Positions 39,315-48,256 of a stretch of DNA of 64,000 nt are shown here, one piece after another (position 1 is the stretch's first letter; the number at the start of each line of letters is the position of its first letter). This DNA is from Litoreibacter ascidiaceicola. GTDB lineage: Bacteria; Pseudomonadota; Alphaproteobacteria; Rhodobacterales; Rhodobacteraceae. The stretch spans positions 310,001-374,000 of the forward strand of contig NZ_FQUV01000001.1 in assembly GCF_900129235.1 (NCBI RefSeq), written 5' to 3'. The translations under genes were made by a program, and so were the position numbers. The notes below the pieces were generated by a model. The model worked only from the letters and a program-made list of their open reading frames with translations, was not told where the DNA came from and searched no databases.

Positions 39315-40435
39315 CGGACCTGCGCCGCTCCTTCGGCCAATGCGCCCAGCTTGGCATAGGCGATCTCAGGGTCCACTGCGCCAAAGCCCGCAAACGTGCC
39401 AAATCCGCAATCCGAGCCTGCAATAACCCGTTCCGCCCCGACGATATCGACAAAGCGCCGGATACGTTCCGCCACCAGATCGGGGTGCTCGACGAAGTTG
39501 GTCGTCGTATCCACCACACCCGGCACCAGCACCTTGTTGTCAGGTATATCCGCCTTGCGATCACGGAACACAGCCCATTCATGGCCGTGGCGCGGGTTGG
39601 AAGTCTCGAACAATACATAGCGCGATTTGGTCGCCATCAGCGTGTCGAACATCTTCGACATCGGAATGTCACAGACATGCGGGCCTTCGTAGTTGCCCCA
39701 GCAAATATGCACGCGCACCTTCTCGGCAGGCACATCTTGCAGCGCATGGTTCAACGCCTCCACATGGCTGGCCGCGACCTTCAGGAATTCGTCATCCGAC
39801 AGATCGTTGAACAGCATATGACGCGACAGCGCCAGATCGGGGCAGTCCAGTTGCAGATCAAGGCCGGAGGCCACGATGGTCTCATATTCCGCCTTCATCG
39901 CGTCCGCCAACGCGGCCAGATAGGCCTCCCGCGTTTTGTAGTGGTCGTTTTGCAGGAACAGCGAAATCACCCCAGGCGAGGCCGCGTTCATGAAGCCGCG
40001 CTCCACGCCATGCTCCGCCATCGCAGCCTTGAGGTTGCTGATGTCCTTCTCCAGCTCCCCCTGCCCCTTGGACTTCACCTCGCCCACGCACATAGGCCGC
40101 GCATATTGCGGCGTGCCGCCGTCATTGGCCAACCGCTTCAGGAAGCTGGGGAATTTCTTGAGATCCGCAGGTGCGTTGCGCGGGCTGTCGCCGTCAAAGC
40201 CGGTGTAGCGGTCCTTGACATAGGTGGCATAGCTGATCTTCGACGTCTCGCCGTCGCTGACGATATCCACCCCCGCCGCCTTCTGCTTGGCCACGGTGTC
40301 GCTGACCGCTTGGGTCATCGCTTTATCGAAAGCATCTGCGTCATAATCCTCGCCATTCTCGCGGGCGAAAATGAAATCGACCACCTCTTGCGTGCGTGGC
40401 AGAGAGCCGACATGGGTTGTCATAACTTTGGTCAT
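39311..40435 (-). CDS. MetE C-terminal-like (cobalamin-independent methionine synthase II family) zinc enzyme
   Basis: 374 residues from the ATG at 40435 (MTKVMTTHVGSLPRTQEVVD); the longer upstream frame crosses a palindrome and is unlikely. It is a single TIM barrel matching the MetE C-terminal domain. The four zinc ligands are conserved: VHICWGNY (His and Cys), LFETSNPRH (Glu) and AGSDCGFGT (Cys). It is much shorter than MetE and sits in a catabolic operon, so it may be a thiol- or methyl-transfer enzyme acting on the pathway compound. The methyl donor and acceptor are unknown. It overlaps the hydrolase gene by 4 bp. Confidence 0.82.
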   Translation of the reverse strand: MTKVMTTHVGSLPRTQEVVDFIFARENGEDYDADAFDKAMTQAVSDTVAKQKAAGVDIVSDGETSKISYATYVKDRYTGFDGDSPRNAPADLKKFPSFLKRLANDGGTPQYARPMCVGEVKSKGQGELEKDISNLKAAMAEHGVERGFMNAASPGVISLFLQNDHYKTREAYLAALADAMKAEYETIVASGLDLQLDCPDLALSRHMLFNDLSDDEFLKVAASHVEALNHALQDVPAEKVRVHICWGNYEGPHVCDIPMSKMFDTLMATKSRYVLFETSNPRHGHEWAVFRDRKADIPDNKVLVPGVVDTTTNFVEHPDLVAERIRRFVDIVGAERVIAGSDCGFGTFAGFGAVDPEIAYAKLGALAEGAAQVR

Positions 40436-40466
40436 TGGTGCCCTTTCAACGGTCATCTGGTGAAGC

Positions 40467-40490
40467 GCCGGTTCCCCGCGGGGAACCGGC
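40467..40490. repeat. Perfect 24-bp palindrome between two cluster genes
   Basis: The bases GCCGGTTCCCCG followed by their exact reverse complement occupy 40467-40490, just after the cupin gene stop on the minus strand and 32 bp before the MetE-like ATG. No T run follows. It could be an mRNA-stabilising or processing hairpin, or an operator. Confidence 0.75.
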
Positions 40491-40498
40491 AAATCCTG

Positions 40499-41467
40499 CT
40501 AGCCTTTCCAAGTCGCTCCGGCGGCGTCATCGGTGGCGACCACGTGATAGAGCGACGCCTCTCCGGTCATCGACGGCACGGCGGAATGCATCAGGTTCTC
40601 AGGCACCGACATCGTGTCGCCGGGGGCCAGCGTGACTGAGCCGCCGTCATAGTCGACGCGCCAGTGGCCGTGCATAGGCATCAGCACCGACGGGCGGTCA
40701 TGCTTGTGCTTCTTGTCGGACGCACTTTCGCGGGTAATCAGATCGACCTCGAAACCCGGCTTGTCGCGGATCAGGCCTTTCTCGCCGATCACCTTGACCG
40801 GCTTGCCGCTGCGCCCCAGCGCCTTCATGTCGAGATAGCGCCGCACATAGCCGCCGATCACGTCCATCGGGGTGGGCTTGTCGACCTTGTCCAACTCGTC
40901 CTGTGTCAGAAGCTGCATGGGTTTTACGCCGTCAGGCAGGCTTTGGCCCTTCTTGCTGTCATAAAGCTTGCCGTTGTCACCCAGCACCAAGCCGTGCGCC
41001 TTGGCGTCCTTGATCACATGCGGTGCCCAGATCACGCCACCGCCCGCGTCGTCACCGCCCAGAATGGCCATTATCATCCCGTAATCCGTGCCGATATTCT
41101 CGAAGCCACGGAAGATGTTGGTGGGGATGTTGAAGATGTCGCCCTCCTCCAGCACCACCTCGCCCAGATCGCCATGCTCGCCCCAGAAGAAGCGCCAGCG
41201 GCCCTTGAGGATGAAGAACACCTCCGCCGTGCGGTGGTTGTGTAACGAGTTGCGGCAATGGGGCGGCTGGCCCGCAGCGCCGATGTTGAACCCGTGAGGG
41301 ATGCTAATATGCACATGCTGGTCGGGGGATTCAGAGACCCCGCCGCCGATAATGGTGAAGTTCTCCTTCTGGTCGCTGCCCGGCGTATGGGCGTCAATGA
41401 AGGCGGTTTTGCAAGGCTGCAGATCGCCATAGCGAACGATGCGGGCTTCCATGTCTTGAGGTGTCAT
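40499..41467 (-). CDS. Double cupin (bicupin) protein
   Basis: 322 residues with two cupin barrels. The first has the metal motif SLHNHRTAEVFFILKG (two His and Glu), followed by GDIFNIPTNIFRGFENIG. The second contains KHKHDRPSVLMPMHGHWRVD and GDTMSVPENLMHS. The layout is like gentisate 1,2-dioxygenase or other bicupins, but whole-length similarity was not checked. It is probably an oxygenase, isomerase or sensor for the cluster's compound. It is separated from the upstream SnoaL gene by 140 bp, where a second promoter may lie. Confidence 0.75.
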   Translation of the reverse strand: MTPQDMEARIVRYGDLQPCKTAFIDAHTPGSDQKENFTIIGGGVSESPDQHVHISIPHGFNIGAAGQPPHCRNSLHNHRTAEVFFILKGRWRFFWGEHGDLGEVVLEEGDIFNIPTNIFRGFENIGTDYGMIMAILGGDDAGGGVIWAPHVIKDAKAHGLVLGDNGKLYDSKKGQSLPDGVKPMQLLTQDELDKVDKPTPMDVIGGYVRRYLDMKALGRSGKPVKVIGEKGLIRDKPGFEVDLITRESASDKKHKHDRPSVLMPMHGHWRVDYDGGSVTLAPGDTMSVPENLMHSAVPSMTGEASLYHVVATDDAAGATWKG

Positions 41468-41607
41468 TTGATTGGTTCCTGACTGAAATTATCTAGGGAT
41501 GTGAATTTCTTGCACCCACCCCGACGGCGGGCGCAAATTCAGCCTGCGCGCCCTGCGGCTCTTCAAAAACCCGTGCACAGGCAACAGCGAGCGGGCGCGT
41601 TGCAACA

Positions 41608-42579
41608 TTACTGCGCGCCCTGATGTAGCAAAATCTGCTTCCAGATCGCCACTTCGTCGATCAACGTGAACTCGCGGCGCAGGCCCCATTCGCCCCATTC
41701 CGCATGGGTGATGCCCATAACATGCACCTCGGCCCCTGTTGGCGCGCCGAAGTAGCCCGGCCCGCTATGCTTGCCGGTCAGCGACCAGCGCACGGCGGCG
41801 CGGTTGGGTGTTCCAGCGTCAGAGCGGCCGATCTGGTGGTGGATTTCGAACTTTGCCGTCGGGAAGCTTGAGCGCAGGCGCATCCAGTCGGTCTCCGGGA
41901 ATTCCCAAGACCAGCCATTGCGCGCGCCCCAATGCTCGGTGCAAACCGCGCGGTCGTATTCGTTGCGGATGACCGTGAAGTCCTTGTCCATGATCCGTTG
42001 CAGGATACCCGCCAGCTTGGCACCCCATTCGTTGTCATTGCCACGCCCCATGTAAGGGCCGTCGACGTCATGCGACGGATGGAACGGGCGCGTGCATTTC
42101 TCCGGCCCGCCCTCTTGCTCGATCTGCCAAGCGGCGTAGTCTTTCGGGTCCCAGCCGAGCTGCCGTGCGATGCCGCCAACGTCACGGATCAGCCATTCGT
42201 CGTCGATCACGTCATCCTTGGCCGCGCAATCAGCGATGGTGCGGACCTGAAATGTCCGCCCTGTCGGAGGCCCGAACGCCCCGTGACCCGTATGCGTCCC
42301 GCCCGTCACAATGCGGTGCGAGGACAGGTAGCGGTCGCCATCTTGCGACCAGATCACATCCTCGCCCAGCAGGTAGCGGTCGGGGAATTCGGCCAGCGTC
42401 GCCAGCGTCCCGTCGATCACGCTGGCATTGCCCGTCACCAGGCCGGAGGGAAAGCGCATCGGGATGTCCTTGCCGTAATAGTGGTGCAAGGTGGCAAGGC
42501 CGCGATCCTCCCAAATCTCTTTGGTGATTTTGATAATGTAGTCCGGCAAGTCCTTGAACTGGTTCGAAAAGCCCTTCAT
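41608..42579 (-). CDS. Two-domain SnoaL/NTF2-like protein (paralogue of the next gene)
   Basis: 323 residues. It consists of two NTF2-like halves, with motifs such as LYYG-type HYYGKDIPMRFPSG, LLGEDVIWSQDGDRYLSSHR, VTGGTHTGHGAFGPPTGRTF, and near the end GPGYFGAPTGAEVHVMGITH and REFTLIDEVAIWKQILLHQ. The C-terminal sequence is very similar to that of the protein at 42576-43586. Such folds include polyketide cyclases, isomerases and dehydratases. The role is unknown. It overlaps its paralogue by 4 bp. Confidence 0.72.
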   Translation of the reverse strand: MKGFSNQFKDLPDYIIKITKEIWEDRGLATLHHYYGKDIPMRFPSGLVTGNASVIDGTLATLAEFPDRYLLGEDVIWSQDGDRYLSSHRIVTGGTHTGHGAFGPPTGRTFQVRTIADCAAKDDVIDDEWLIRDVGGIARQLGWDPKDYAAWQIEQEGGPEKCTRPFHPSHDVDGPYMGRGNDNEWGAKLAGILQRIMDKDFTVIRNEYDRAVCTEHWGARNGWSWEFPETDWMRLRSSFPTAKFEIHHQIGRSDAGTPNRAAVRWSLTGKHSGPGYFGAPTGAEVHVMGITHAEWGEWGLRREFTLIDEVAIWKQILLHQGAQ

Positions 42580-43586
42580 TCGTGATGTCCTGTCTGTAGC
42601 AATATCTGTTTCCAGATCGCGGTTTCATCAATCAATGTGTATTCGCGGCGGATGGTCGGCTCGCCGGTTCCGAACGGGCCGAACTCGGCGTGGCTGATGC
42701 CCATGATGTAGACCTCTGCCCCTGTTGGCGTGCCAAAGCGGCCCCAGCCGGAATGTTTGCCGTGCAGAGACCAGCGGACCGCCGAACGCGGCGGCATCAG
42801 CGGGTCGTCTCGGCCAATGACGTGCTCGATGGTAAACGTCGCATCGGGAAACGCCGCGCGCAGGCTCATCCAGAACTGGTCCGCTTCGGACCAACCCATC
42901 GCGTCATGCGCGGCGGGGTAATGCAGTGCACAGGCGCGGTCGTATCGTTTGGGGATCACGTGCATATCGGCGGCCATGATCGCGCGTAGCGTATCTGCGT
43001 AGCGTTCGCCCCATTCACTGTCATTGCCCGTGCGGGTATACGGCCCCAACACATCATTGGCGGGGGTCATCGGCCTCACGCAGTGCTCTGCCCCGCCTTC
43101 GCGGGCAATCAGGTCGCGGGTCCAGTCCACGATGTCGGCCCCCATCTGCTGCACGATGGCCGACTGGTCGCGCACCAGCCATTCGTCATAGACCGCGTCG
43201 TCGCGGATCGCGCAGTCGGCAAGGATGCGGTAGGCAAAGCGTCGCCACGTGGGTGCGCCATACATGCCCGGATGGGTGTGCGTCGCGGTGCAGTAAAGGC
43301 GGTGCGAAGACAGGTAGGCGTCCGAGGTTTCGGTCGCACCCTCAGGGTCGTCGCACCAGATCACGTCCTCGCCCAGCAACGCGCGGTCGGGGAACTCGGC
43401 CAGCGTCGCCATAGTTGCGGCGATGACGCGGGAATTGTCGACCACCACCGACGCCGGAGAGCGCACAATCAGCCCGTCCGCATAGCGTTTGCGCAGGGAG
43501 CCGATTTCGCGGTCCTCCCAGATTTCCTTGGTGATGCCGATGATAAAATCGGGGACGTCACGCCATTTGCTGTCAAATCCGCGCAT
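42576..43586 (-). CDS. Two-domain SnoaL/NTF2-like protein
   Basis: 336 residues. It starts MRGFDSKWRDVPDFIIGITK and shares the block order of the downstream paralogue: LLGEDVIWCDDPEGATETSD, AYLSSHRLYCTATHTHPGMY, GRFGTPTGAEVYIMGISHAE, YTLIDETAIWKQILLQTG. It is cytoplasmic with no signal peptide. The duplication suggests a heteromer or two related steps. It begins just downstream of the LacI gene, with 3 bp between them. Confidence 0.72.
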   Translation of the reverse strand: MRGFDSKWRDVPDFIIGITKEIWEDREIGSLRKRYADGLIVRSPASVVVDNSRVIAATMATLAEFPDRALLGEDVIWCDDPEGATETSDAYLSSHRLYCTATHTHPGMYGAPTWRRFAYRILADCAIRDDAVYDEWLVRDQSAIVQQMGADIVDWTRDLIAREGGAEHCVRPMTPANDVLGPYTRTGNDSEWGERYADTLRAIMAADMHVIPKRYDRACALHYPAAHDAMGWSEADQFWMSLRAAFPDATFTIEHVIGRDDPLMPPRSAVRWSLHGKHSGWGRFGTPTGAEVYIMGISHAEFGPFGTGEPTIRREYTLIDETAIWKQILLQTGHHE

Positions 43587-43589
43587 GGT

Positions 43590-44603
43590 TTATCCTTTTG
43601 CCGGAGCCGTCGATCCACGCTGGATCAATGCGCCCTCTAGTTTTGCCCGATGTGCAGGGCGCGTGGGGTCCTCTATCCGCTGCATCAATGCCTCCACCGT
43701 TTGGGCGACCATGCGGTTGATTGGCTGGCGGTAGCTGGTCAGGTCATAGGCGGGCCACGCGGCGATTGGCACGTCGTCGAACCCAGCGACGCTGATATCC
43801 TCGGGAACCCGCAGACCGAGCTTGAAGCGCAAGGCGTCCATGACGGCGAAGGCCATATGGTCGTTGCAGACGAAGATCGCGTCGGGACGATCAGTTCCTG
43901 CACACATCTCAAGGGCTGCAGCGCGAGCGTCGGCATAGAGGAAGTTGCCCGCTTCACGCGCAGACAATTCCAGCCCCGAGGCCGCCAAGCCATCGCGAAA
44001 ACCGCGCTCGCGGTCGCGCTGCGTCGAGGCCTCCTCGAAACCGGCAATATAGCCGATGCGTTTGTGACCAAGCTCCGCAAAATGCGTCCCGATGGCAAAA
44101 CCGCCACCGTAGTTATCGGTTGTGATCGACGACATGCGCGCGTCATCTTGTTCGCGGTTGAACAACACCACTGGGATGCCGTGTTCCGCGCAGCGGGTGC
44201 TGAGGCTGGAGGACATGGAGACCGAGGCCAACACGATCCCTTCGACCTGATGGTCAAGGATTTCCTCCATCACGTCCTGTACCCCGTCGCCCGCCGTGGG
44301 TGAGGCCATGAACATCAGCACGTGATAGCCACGCTCTTGCAGGGCGTTGGACAGCCGCTCTACCGCTTCGGGGTAGAACTGGTTTTCCAGATAGGCGACC
44401 ACCAGCCCGATCATCCGGCTTTTGCCGGTGATCATCGCGCGGGCCATGGCGTTGGGCCGATAGCCCAGCTCGGCCGCAGCCTTCTTCACCTTCGCAGCGG
44501 TTGCAGGTGACGCGGAGGCGCCATTGGTGAACACCCGGCTGACAGCCGATTGGCTGACGCCCGCGCGCTCCGCAACCTGAAGAGAGGTGATTTTGCGTGG
44601 CAT
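43590..44603 (-). CDS. LacI-family transcriptional repressor
   Basis: 337 residues from the ATG at 44603, which overlaps the SDR stop by one base (TGATG); a GTG-type extension upstream is unlikely. The N-terminal LacI helix-turn-helix reads ITSLQVAERAGVSQSAVSRV, with hinge KKAAAELGYRPNAMAR. The ligand domain contains MIGLVVAYLENQFYPEAVER and PDAIFVCNDHMAFAVMDALR. It should repress the cluster until an inducer, a sugar-like metabolite by family habit, binds. An imperfect inverted repeat at 51604-51627 is a candidate operator. Confidence 0.92.
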   Translation of the reverse strand: MPRKITSLQVAERAGVSQSAVSRVFTNGASASPATAAKVKKAAAELGYRPNAMARAMITGKSRMIGLVVAYLENQFYPEAVERLSNALQERGYHVLMFMASPTAGDGVQDVMEEILDHQVEGIVLASVSMSSSLSTRCAEHGIPVVLFNREQDDARMSSITTDNYGGGFAIGTHFAELGHKRIGYIAGFEEASTQRDRERGFRDGLAASGLELSAREAGNFLYADARAAALEMCAGTDRPDAIFVCNDHMAFAVMDALRFKLGLRVPEDISVAGFDDVPIAAWPAYDLTSYRQPINRMVAQTVEALMQRIEDPTRPAHRAKLEGALIQRGSTAPAKG

Positions 44604-45367
44604 CAATCTGCCGTCCATCCGCCGTCGATGAGCATGTGGGTCCCTGTCATTAGCGCAGATGCATCCGAGGCCAGATAAACCACCGGCCCCATAATGTCGG
44701 TGACCTCACCCACACGGCCCAGCTTGATCTTTTCCTCGATCCATTTGACCCGTTCGGGGTTATCAAACGTGCTTTCGGTCAGGGGCGTGCGAATGAAGGT
44801 CGGGCAGATGGTGTTGACGCGGATACCCTGCGGCCCCCACTCGATTGCCATGGCCTTGGTGAAACCTTCCACCGCGTGTTTGGTGCCGCAATAGACCGCG
44901 CGGTCGATGCCGCCGACATGGGCCATCTGGCTGGTGATATTGATCAGCGAGCCGGGTTTACCTGCATCCATCAGGCCTTTGGCCACGGCGGTGGTCAGGA
45001 AATAGGCGCCCTTGAAGTTCAGGTCGGACACGCGGTCGAAGTCTTCTTCCTGCGTCTCAAGCGCGGGGCTGTGAATGGCGAGACCGGCGGAGTTCACCAG
45101 AATGTCGAACGGGCCGGCTTCGGCCACGGCGGCTTGCATCGCGGATATATCCGCGACATCCAGCGGCAGAGCGAGGGCATTGAACCCTGCGTCTTTCAAC
45201 TCCTGCGCGGTGGCCTCCAGCTTGTCTGCGGAGCGTGCGGCCAGCGTAACCTCCGCCCCCGCTTCTGCCAGCGCCACGGCACAGGCAAGCCCTATGCCAG
45301 AGGACGCGCCCGTCACCAGCGCGCGTTTACCGGTCAGGTTGAACGAAGGTGTCTGTGGCAGGTTCAT
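44603..45367 (-). CDS. Short-chain dehydrogenase/reductase
   Basis: 254 residues. NAD(P) motif [20 protein letters not shown], structural motif [13 protein letters not shown], catalytic serine in [13 protein letters not shown], and the Tyr-x-x-x-Lys pair in [18 protein letters not shown]. It ends [13 protein letters not shown]-like ([17 protein letters not shown]), as classical SDRs do. It probably oxidises a secondary alcohol of the imported compound. It overlaps the HisD-like gene by 4 bp and LacI by 1 bp. Confidence 0.92.
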   Translation of the reverse strand: MNLPQTPSFNLTGKRALVTGASSGIGLACAVALAEAGAEVTLAARSADKLEATAQELKDAGFNALALPLDVADISAMQAAVAEAGPFDILVNSAGLAIHSPALETQEEDFDRVSDLNFKGAYFLTTAVAKGLMDAGKPGSLINITSQMAHVGGIDRAVYCGTKHAVEGFTKAMAIEWGPQGIRVNTICPTFIRTPLTESTFDNPERVKWIEEKIKLGRVGEVTDIMGPVVYLASDASALMTGTHMLIDGGWTAD

Positions 45368-46695
45368 TCTGCGGCGTCCTTATACGGGGCTGGACCGCCA
45401 TAGGGCACGTTAACGCCACCATAGCGGCGCACGCGCACGTTGCACTGCTCGGCATGGCCCACGAAGCCTTCCAGCAGGCACAGGCGCGAGCCATAAGCGC
45501 CGATCTCGGCGGCGGCGGCGTCGGTGGTGATCTTCTGGTAGCTGTGCGTTTTCAGATACTTGCCGACCCATAAGCCGCCCGTATACCGCCCTGCCTTCTT
45601 GGTGGGCAACGTGTGGTTGGTGCCGATGACCTTGTCGCCATTGGCCACATTTGTCCGCGCCCCGAGGAACAGCGCACCATAGCAAGTCATGTGCTCAAGG
45701 AACCAGTCGTCGCGGTCGGTCATCACCTGCACATGCTCGGATGCAATGTCGTCGGCCACGGCCAGCATTTCGTCATATGTGTCGCAGACGATCACCTCGC
45801 CGTAATCTTCCCAGCTTTTCCCAGCGGTATCGGCCGTGGGCATGATTTCCAACAAACGGTCGATCTCGGCCAGCGTGTCCTTCGCCAGTTTCTCGGAGTT
45901 GGTCAGCAGCACCGCGGGCGAGTTGTAGCCATGCTCCGCCTGCCCCAGCAGATCGGTCGCGCAAAGCTCTCCGTCTGCGGCGGTCTCGTCGGCGATCACC
46001 ATGGTCTCGGTCGGGCCTGCGAACAGGTCGATGCCGACGCGGCCAAACAGCTGGCGTTTGGCTTCGGCGACGAAGGCGTTGCCGGGACCGACGAGCATAT
46101 GCACCGGCTCAATCGTCTCGGTGCCAATGGCCATGGCACCGACGGCTTGGATGCCCCCCAGTACGTAAATCTCATGCGCCCCGCCCATATGCATGGCGGC
46201 GATAACGGCAGGGTTCGGCTCGCCCTTAAACGGTGGAGTGCAAGCCACAATGCGCGGCACTTTGGCGACGCTGGCGGTGGCAACGGACATATGGGCCGAG
46301 GCGACCATGGGGAACTTGCCGCCCGGCACGTAGCAGCCGACAGACTGCACGGGAATGTTCTTGTGACCGAGGATCACGCCCGGCATCGGCTCCACCTCAA
46401 TATCAAGCATCGAGTCCCGCTGCGCCTGCGCAAATTTGCGCACCTGTTCCTGCGCGAAACGGATATCGGCCATGTCGCGGTCGGACACCTTGGCGATGAT
46501 GGACTGGATGTCTTCGTCGGACAGGCGGTAACTCGCAGGGCTGTAATTGTCGAACTTCTCGGCCATTTCCCGCACCGCTGCGTCGCCACGGGCTTCAATC
46601 GCCTTCAACCCGTCTTCGACGATGGCACGTACTTTGGCGTCATCTTCTGCACGGGCAGCTTCGGAGCGGGCGGTTTTCAGATGGCGAATGGTCAT
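45364..46695 (-). CDS. HisD-family NAD-dependent dehydrogenase (HpsN-like), catabolic
   Basis: 443 residues. HisD-type blocks are present: [60 protein letters not shown], zinc residues in [18 protein letters not shown], and [18 protein letters not shown]. Histidine-biosynthesis neighbours are missing; instead it sits among an SDR, SnoaL proteins and an ABC importer. The sequence style resembles HpsN-type sulfopropanediol 3-dehydrogenases, which take an alcohol to a carboxylate (recalled, not searched). The likely reaction is terminal alcohol oxidation in the cluster's pathway. It is followed by the SDR gene with a 4-bp overlap. Confidence 0.82.
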   Translation of the reverse strand: MTIRHLKTARSEAARAEDDAKVRAIVEDGLKAIEARGDAAVREMAEKFDNYSPASYRLSDEDIQSIIAKVSDRDMADIRFAQEQVRKFAQAQRDSMLDIEVEPMPGVILGHKNIPVQSVGCYVPGGKFPMVASAHMSVATASVAKVPRIVACTPPFKGEPNPAVIAAMHMGGAHEIYVLGGIQAVGAMAIGTETIEPVHMLVGPGNAFVAEAKRQLFGRVGIDLFAGPTETMVIADETAADGELCATDLLGQAEHGYNSPAVLLTNSEKLAKDTLAEIDRLLEIMPTADTAGKSWEDYGEVIVCDTYDEMLAVADDIASEHVQVMTDRDDWFLEHMTCYGALFLGARTNVANGDKVIGTNHTLPTKKAGRYTGGLWVGKYLKTHSYQKITTDAAAAEIGAYGSRLCLLEGFVGHAEQCNVRVRRYGGVNVPYGGPAPYKDAAE

Positions 46696-46707
46696 TGTCT
46701 TGCGTCC

Positions 46708-47193
46708 TTATTTCGGGTGTTGCGGCGTGGCGGTGCCGTCGTCGTAATGCTCCCAACCATGGCCATCGAACACGTCACGACCCAGCTGGGCGAGGATGGA
46801 TGGAAAGTCGACGGAGACCCAGTTGTCCTTGATCCGCCCGTCCTCGACCTTCCAGAAATCCATATACGGAATTTTCACGCGTTTTCCGGTCGCCTCGATC
46901 CCCATGAAGGGGCCGGAATGCGTCGCCTCGATATGGCCGAAGCAAGACGCCCATTCACCTTCGCAGATGAAGCGGTCGGTTTTGTAGTCGCGCTCGGTGA
47001 ACGCGGCACGGAGTGGCAATTGCCAGTTGTTGCGGAACGCCTGCAAATCCGGCTTGGTGCCGCAGCCCTGGTTGCCCATCCAGCGAAAATCCTCGTGGAA
47101 ATGGGCCGCCATGTCATTGGAGTCGGCCCCAAGCGCTGCCTCCATCCGCAAGATCACCTGACGGGTTGCCTCAGCTTGTTCAGTGGGTGTCAT
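46708..47193 (-). CDS. SnoaL-like (NTF2-fold) protein, single domain
   Basis: 161 residues from the ATG at 47193 ([20 protein letters not shown]), which shares one base with the stop of the ABC ATPase gene (TAATG). The SnoaL pattern is visible: MAAHFHEDFRWMGNQGCGTK, then FICEGEWASCFGHIEATHSG and VKIPYMDFWKVEDGRIKDNW. It is annotated as ester cyclase or polyketide-cyclase type in relatives. It is the third SnoaL-type protein in the cluster. The role is unknown. Confidence 0.8.
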   Translation of the reverse strand: MTPTEQAEATRQVILRMEAALGADSNDMAAHFHEDFRWMGNQGCGTKPDLQAFRNNWQLPLRAAFTERDYKTDRFICEGEWASCFGHIEATHSGPFMGIEATGKRVKIPYMDFWKVEDGRIKDNWVSVDFPSILAQLGRDVFDGHGWEHYDDGTATPQHPK

Positions 47194-48245
47194 TACAGCG
47201 CAATCCTTTCGCCCGAAGCCGTGTCGAACAGGTGGCAAATGCTGGCCGGAATGCTGGCCTGCACGACGTCACCGATCTCGGCGCGGTATTCCTTGTTGGT
47301 CTTGATCGACACCAAAGCGCCGCCAAGCCGCCATGTGATCATCGACGCCTCGCCCAGCAATTCGATCGAATACATGGGCGCGGAGATTTGCCCGCCTGTG
47401 TCGACGATCTCTGCATCCTCGGCACGAAAGCCAAGCGTGATGTTGCCGGACGGACCGGTGGGCAGGCCTTCGACCCTGATACCCTCTCCGGTAAAGGTGC
47501 CACCTTCCAGCGCGCCTTCGACAAGGTTCATCGCTGGCGAGCCAATGAAGCTGGCCACAAAGGTGTTGGCAGGCATGTCGTAGATATCCGTCGGCGTGCC
47601 GACCTGCTGGATCTTGCCTGCGTTCATCACCACCACACGGTCCGCCAAGGTCATGGCCTCAATCTGGTCATGGGTCACATAAACGGTCGTGGTCTTCAGC
47701 TTCGATTGCAGGTTTTTGATCTGCGCCCGCGTGCTGACACGCAGCTTGGCGTCGAGGTTGGACAACGGCTCGTCCATCAGGAACACTGTGGGCTTGCGCA
47801 CAATGGCGCGCCCCAAGGCGACCCGCTGGCGCTGGCCACCGGACAGCTCGGCGGGGCGGCGGTGCATGAAGTCCTCAAGCTCGGTCATATGGATGGCCTT
47901 CATGACCATCTCGTCGTGCTTTTCTTTCGGCACCTTACGCACTCGTAGCGGGAAACGAATGTTCTCGTAGACGGTCAGGTTCGGGTAAAGACCATAGGAC
48001 TGGAACACCATGGAGATGTCGCGGTCCTTCGGCTCCAGATCATTGACGACACGGTCGCCCAGAATGATCTCGCCGTCGGTCACGTCTTCTAGCCCTGCAA
48101 TCATCCGCATGGTCGTGGACTTGCCGCAGCCGGACGGGCCCAGCAGCACGAGGAATTCCTCATCTGCAATGTCGAGGTTGAAGTTGTCGACACCGACGAA
48201 GGAGCCCCAACGCTTGTTGACGTTCTTGAGTTGAAGTCTGGCCAT
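47193..48245 (-). CDS. ABC transporter ATP-binding protein, MalK/UgpC type
   Basis: 350 residues. Walker [22 protein letters not shown]-loop [20 protein letters not shown], signature [19 protein letters not shown], Walker [15 protein letters not shown], and H-loop [15 protein letters not shown]-terminal TOBE/OB region ([13 protein letters not shown]) marks the CUT1 sugar-transport subfamily. It energises the importer formed with the two permeases and binding protein just upstream. Confidence 0.94.
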   Translation of the reverse strand: MARLQLKNVNKRWGSFVGVDNFNLDIADEEFLVLLGPSGCGKSTTMRMIAGLEDVTDGEIILGDRVVNDLEPKDRDISMVFQSYGLYPNLTVYENIRFPLRVRKVPKEKHDEMVMKAIHMTELEDFMHRRPAELSGGQRQRVALGRAIVRKPTVFLMDEPLSNLDAKLRVSTRAQIKNLQSKLKTTTVYVTHDQIEAMTLADRVVVMNAGKIQQVGTPTDIYDMPANTFVASFIGSPAMNLVEGALEGGTFTGEGIRVEGLPTGPSGNITLGFRAEDAEIVDTGGQISAPMYSIELLGEASMITWRLGGALVSIKTNKEYRAEIGDVVQASIPASICHLFDTASGERIAL

Positions 48246-48256
48246 AGTGAGCCCCT

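Noticed and set aside
45364-46695. Naming the gene hisD for histidine biosynthesis
   Set aside because: Context is a catabolic transporter operon and no other his gene is near; the family call is kept but not the biosynthetic name.
45613-47583. A 656-codon plus-strand frame across the HisD-like and SnoaL genes
   Set aside because: It spans three confident minus-strand genes and has shadow-type composition.
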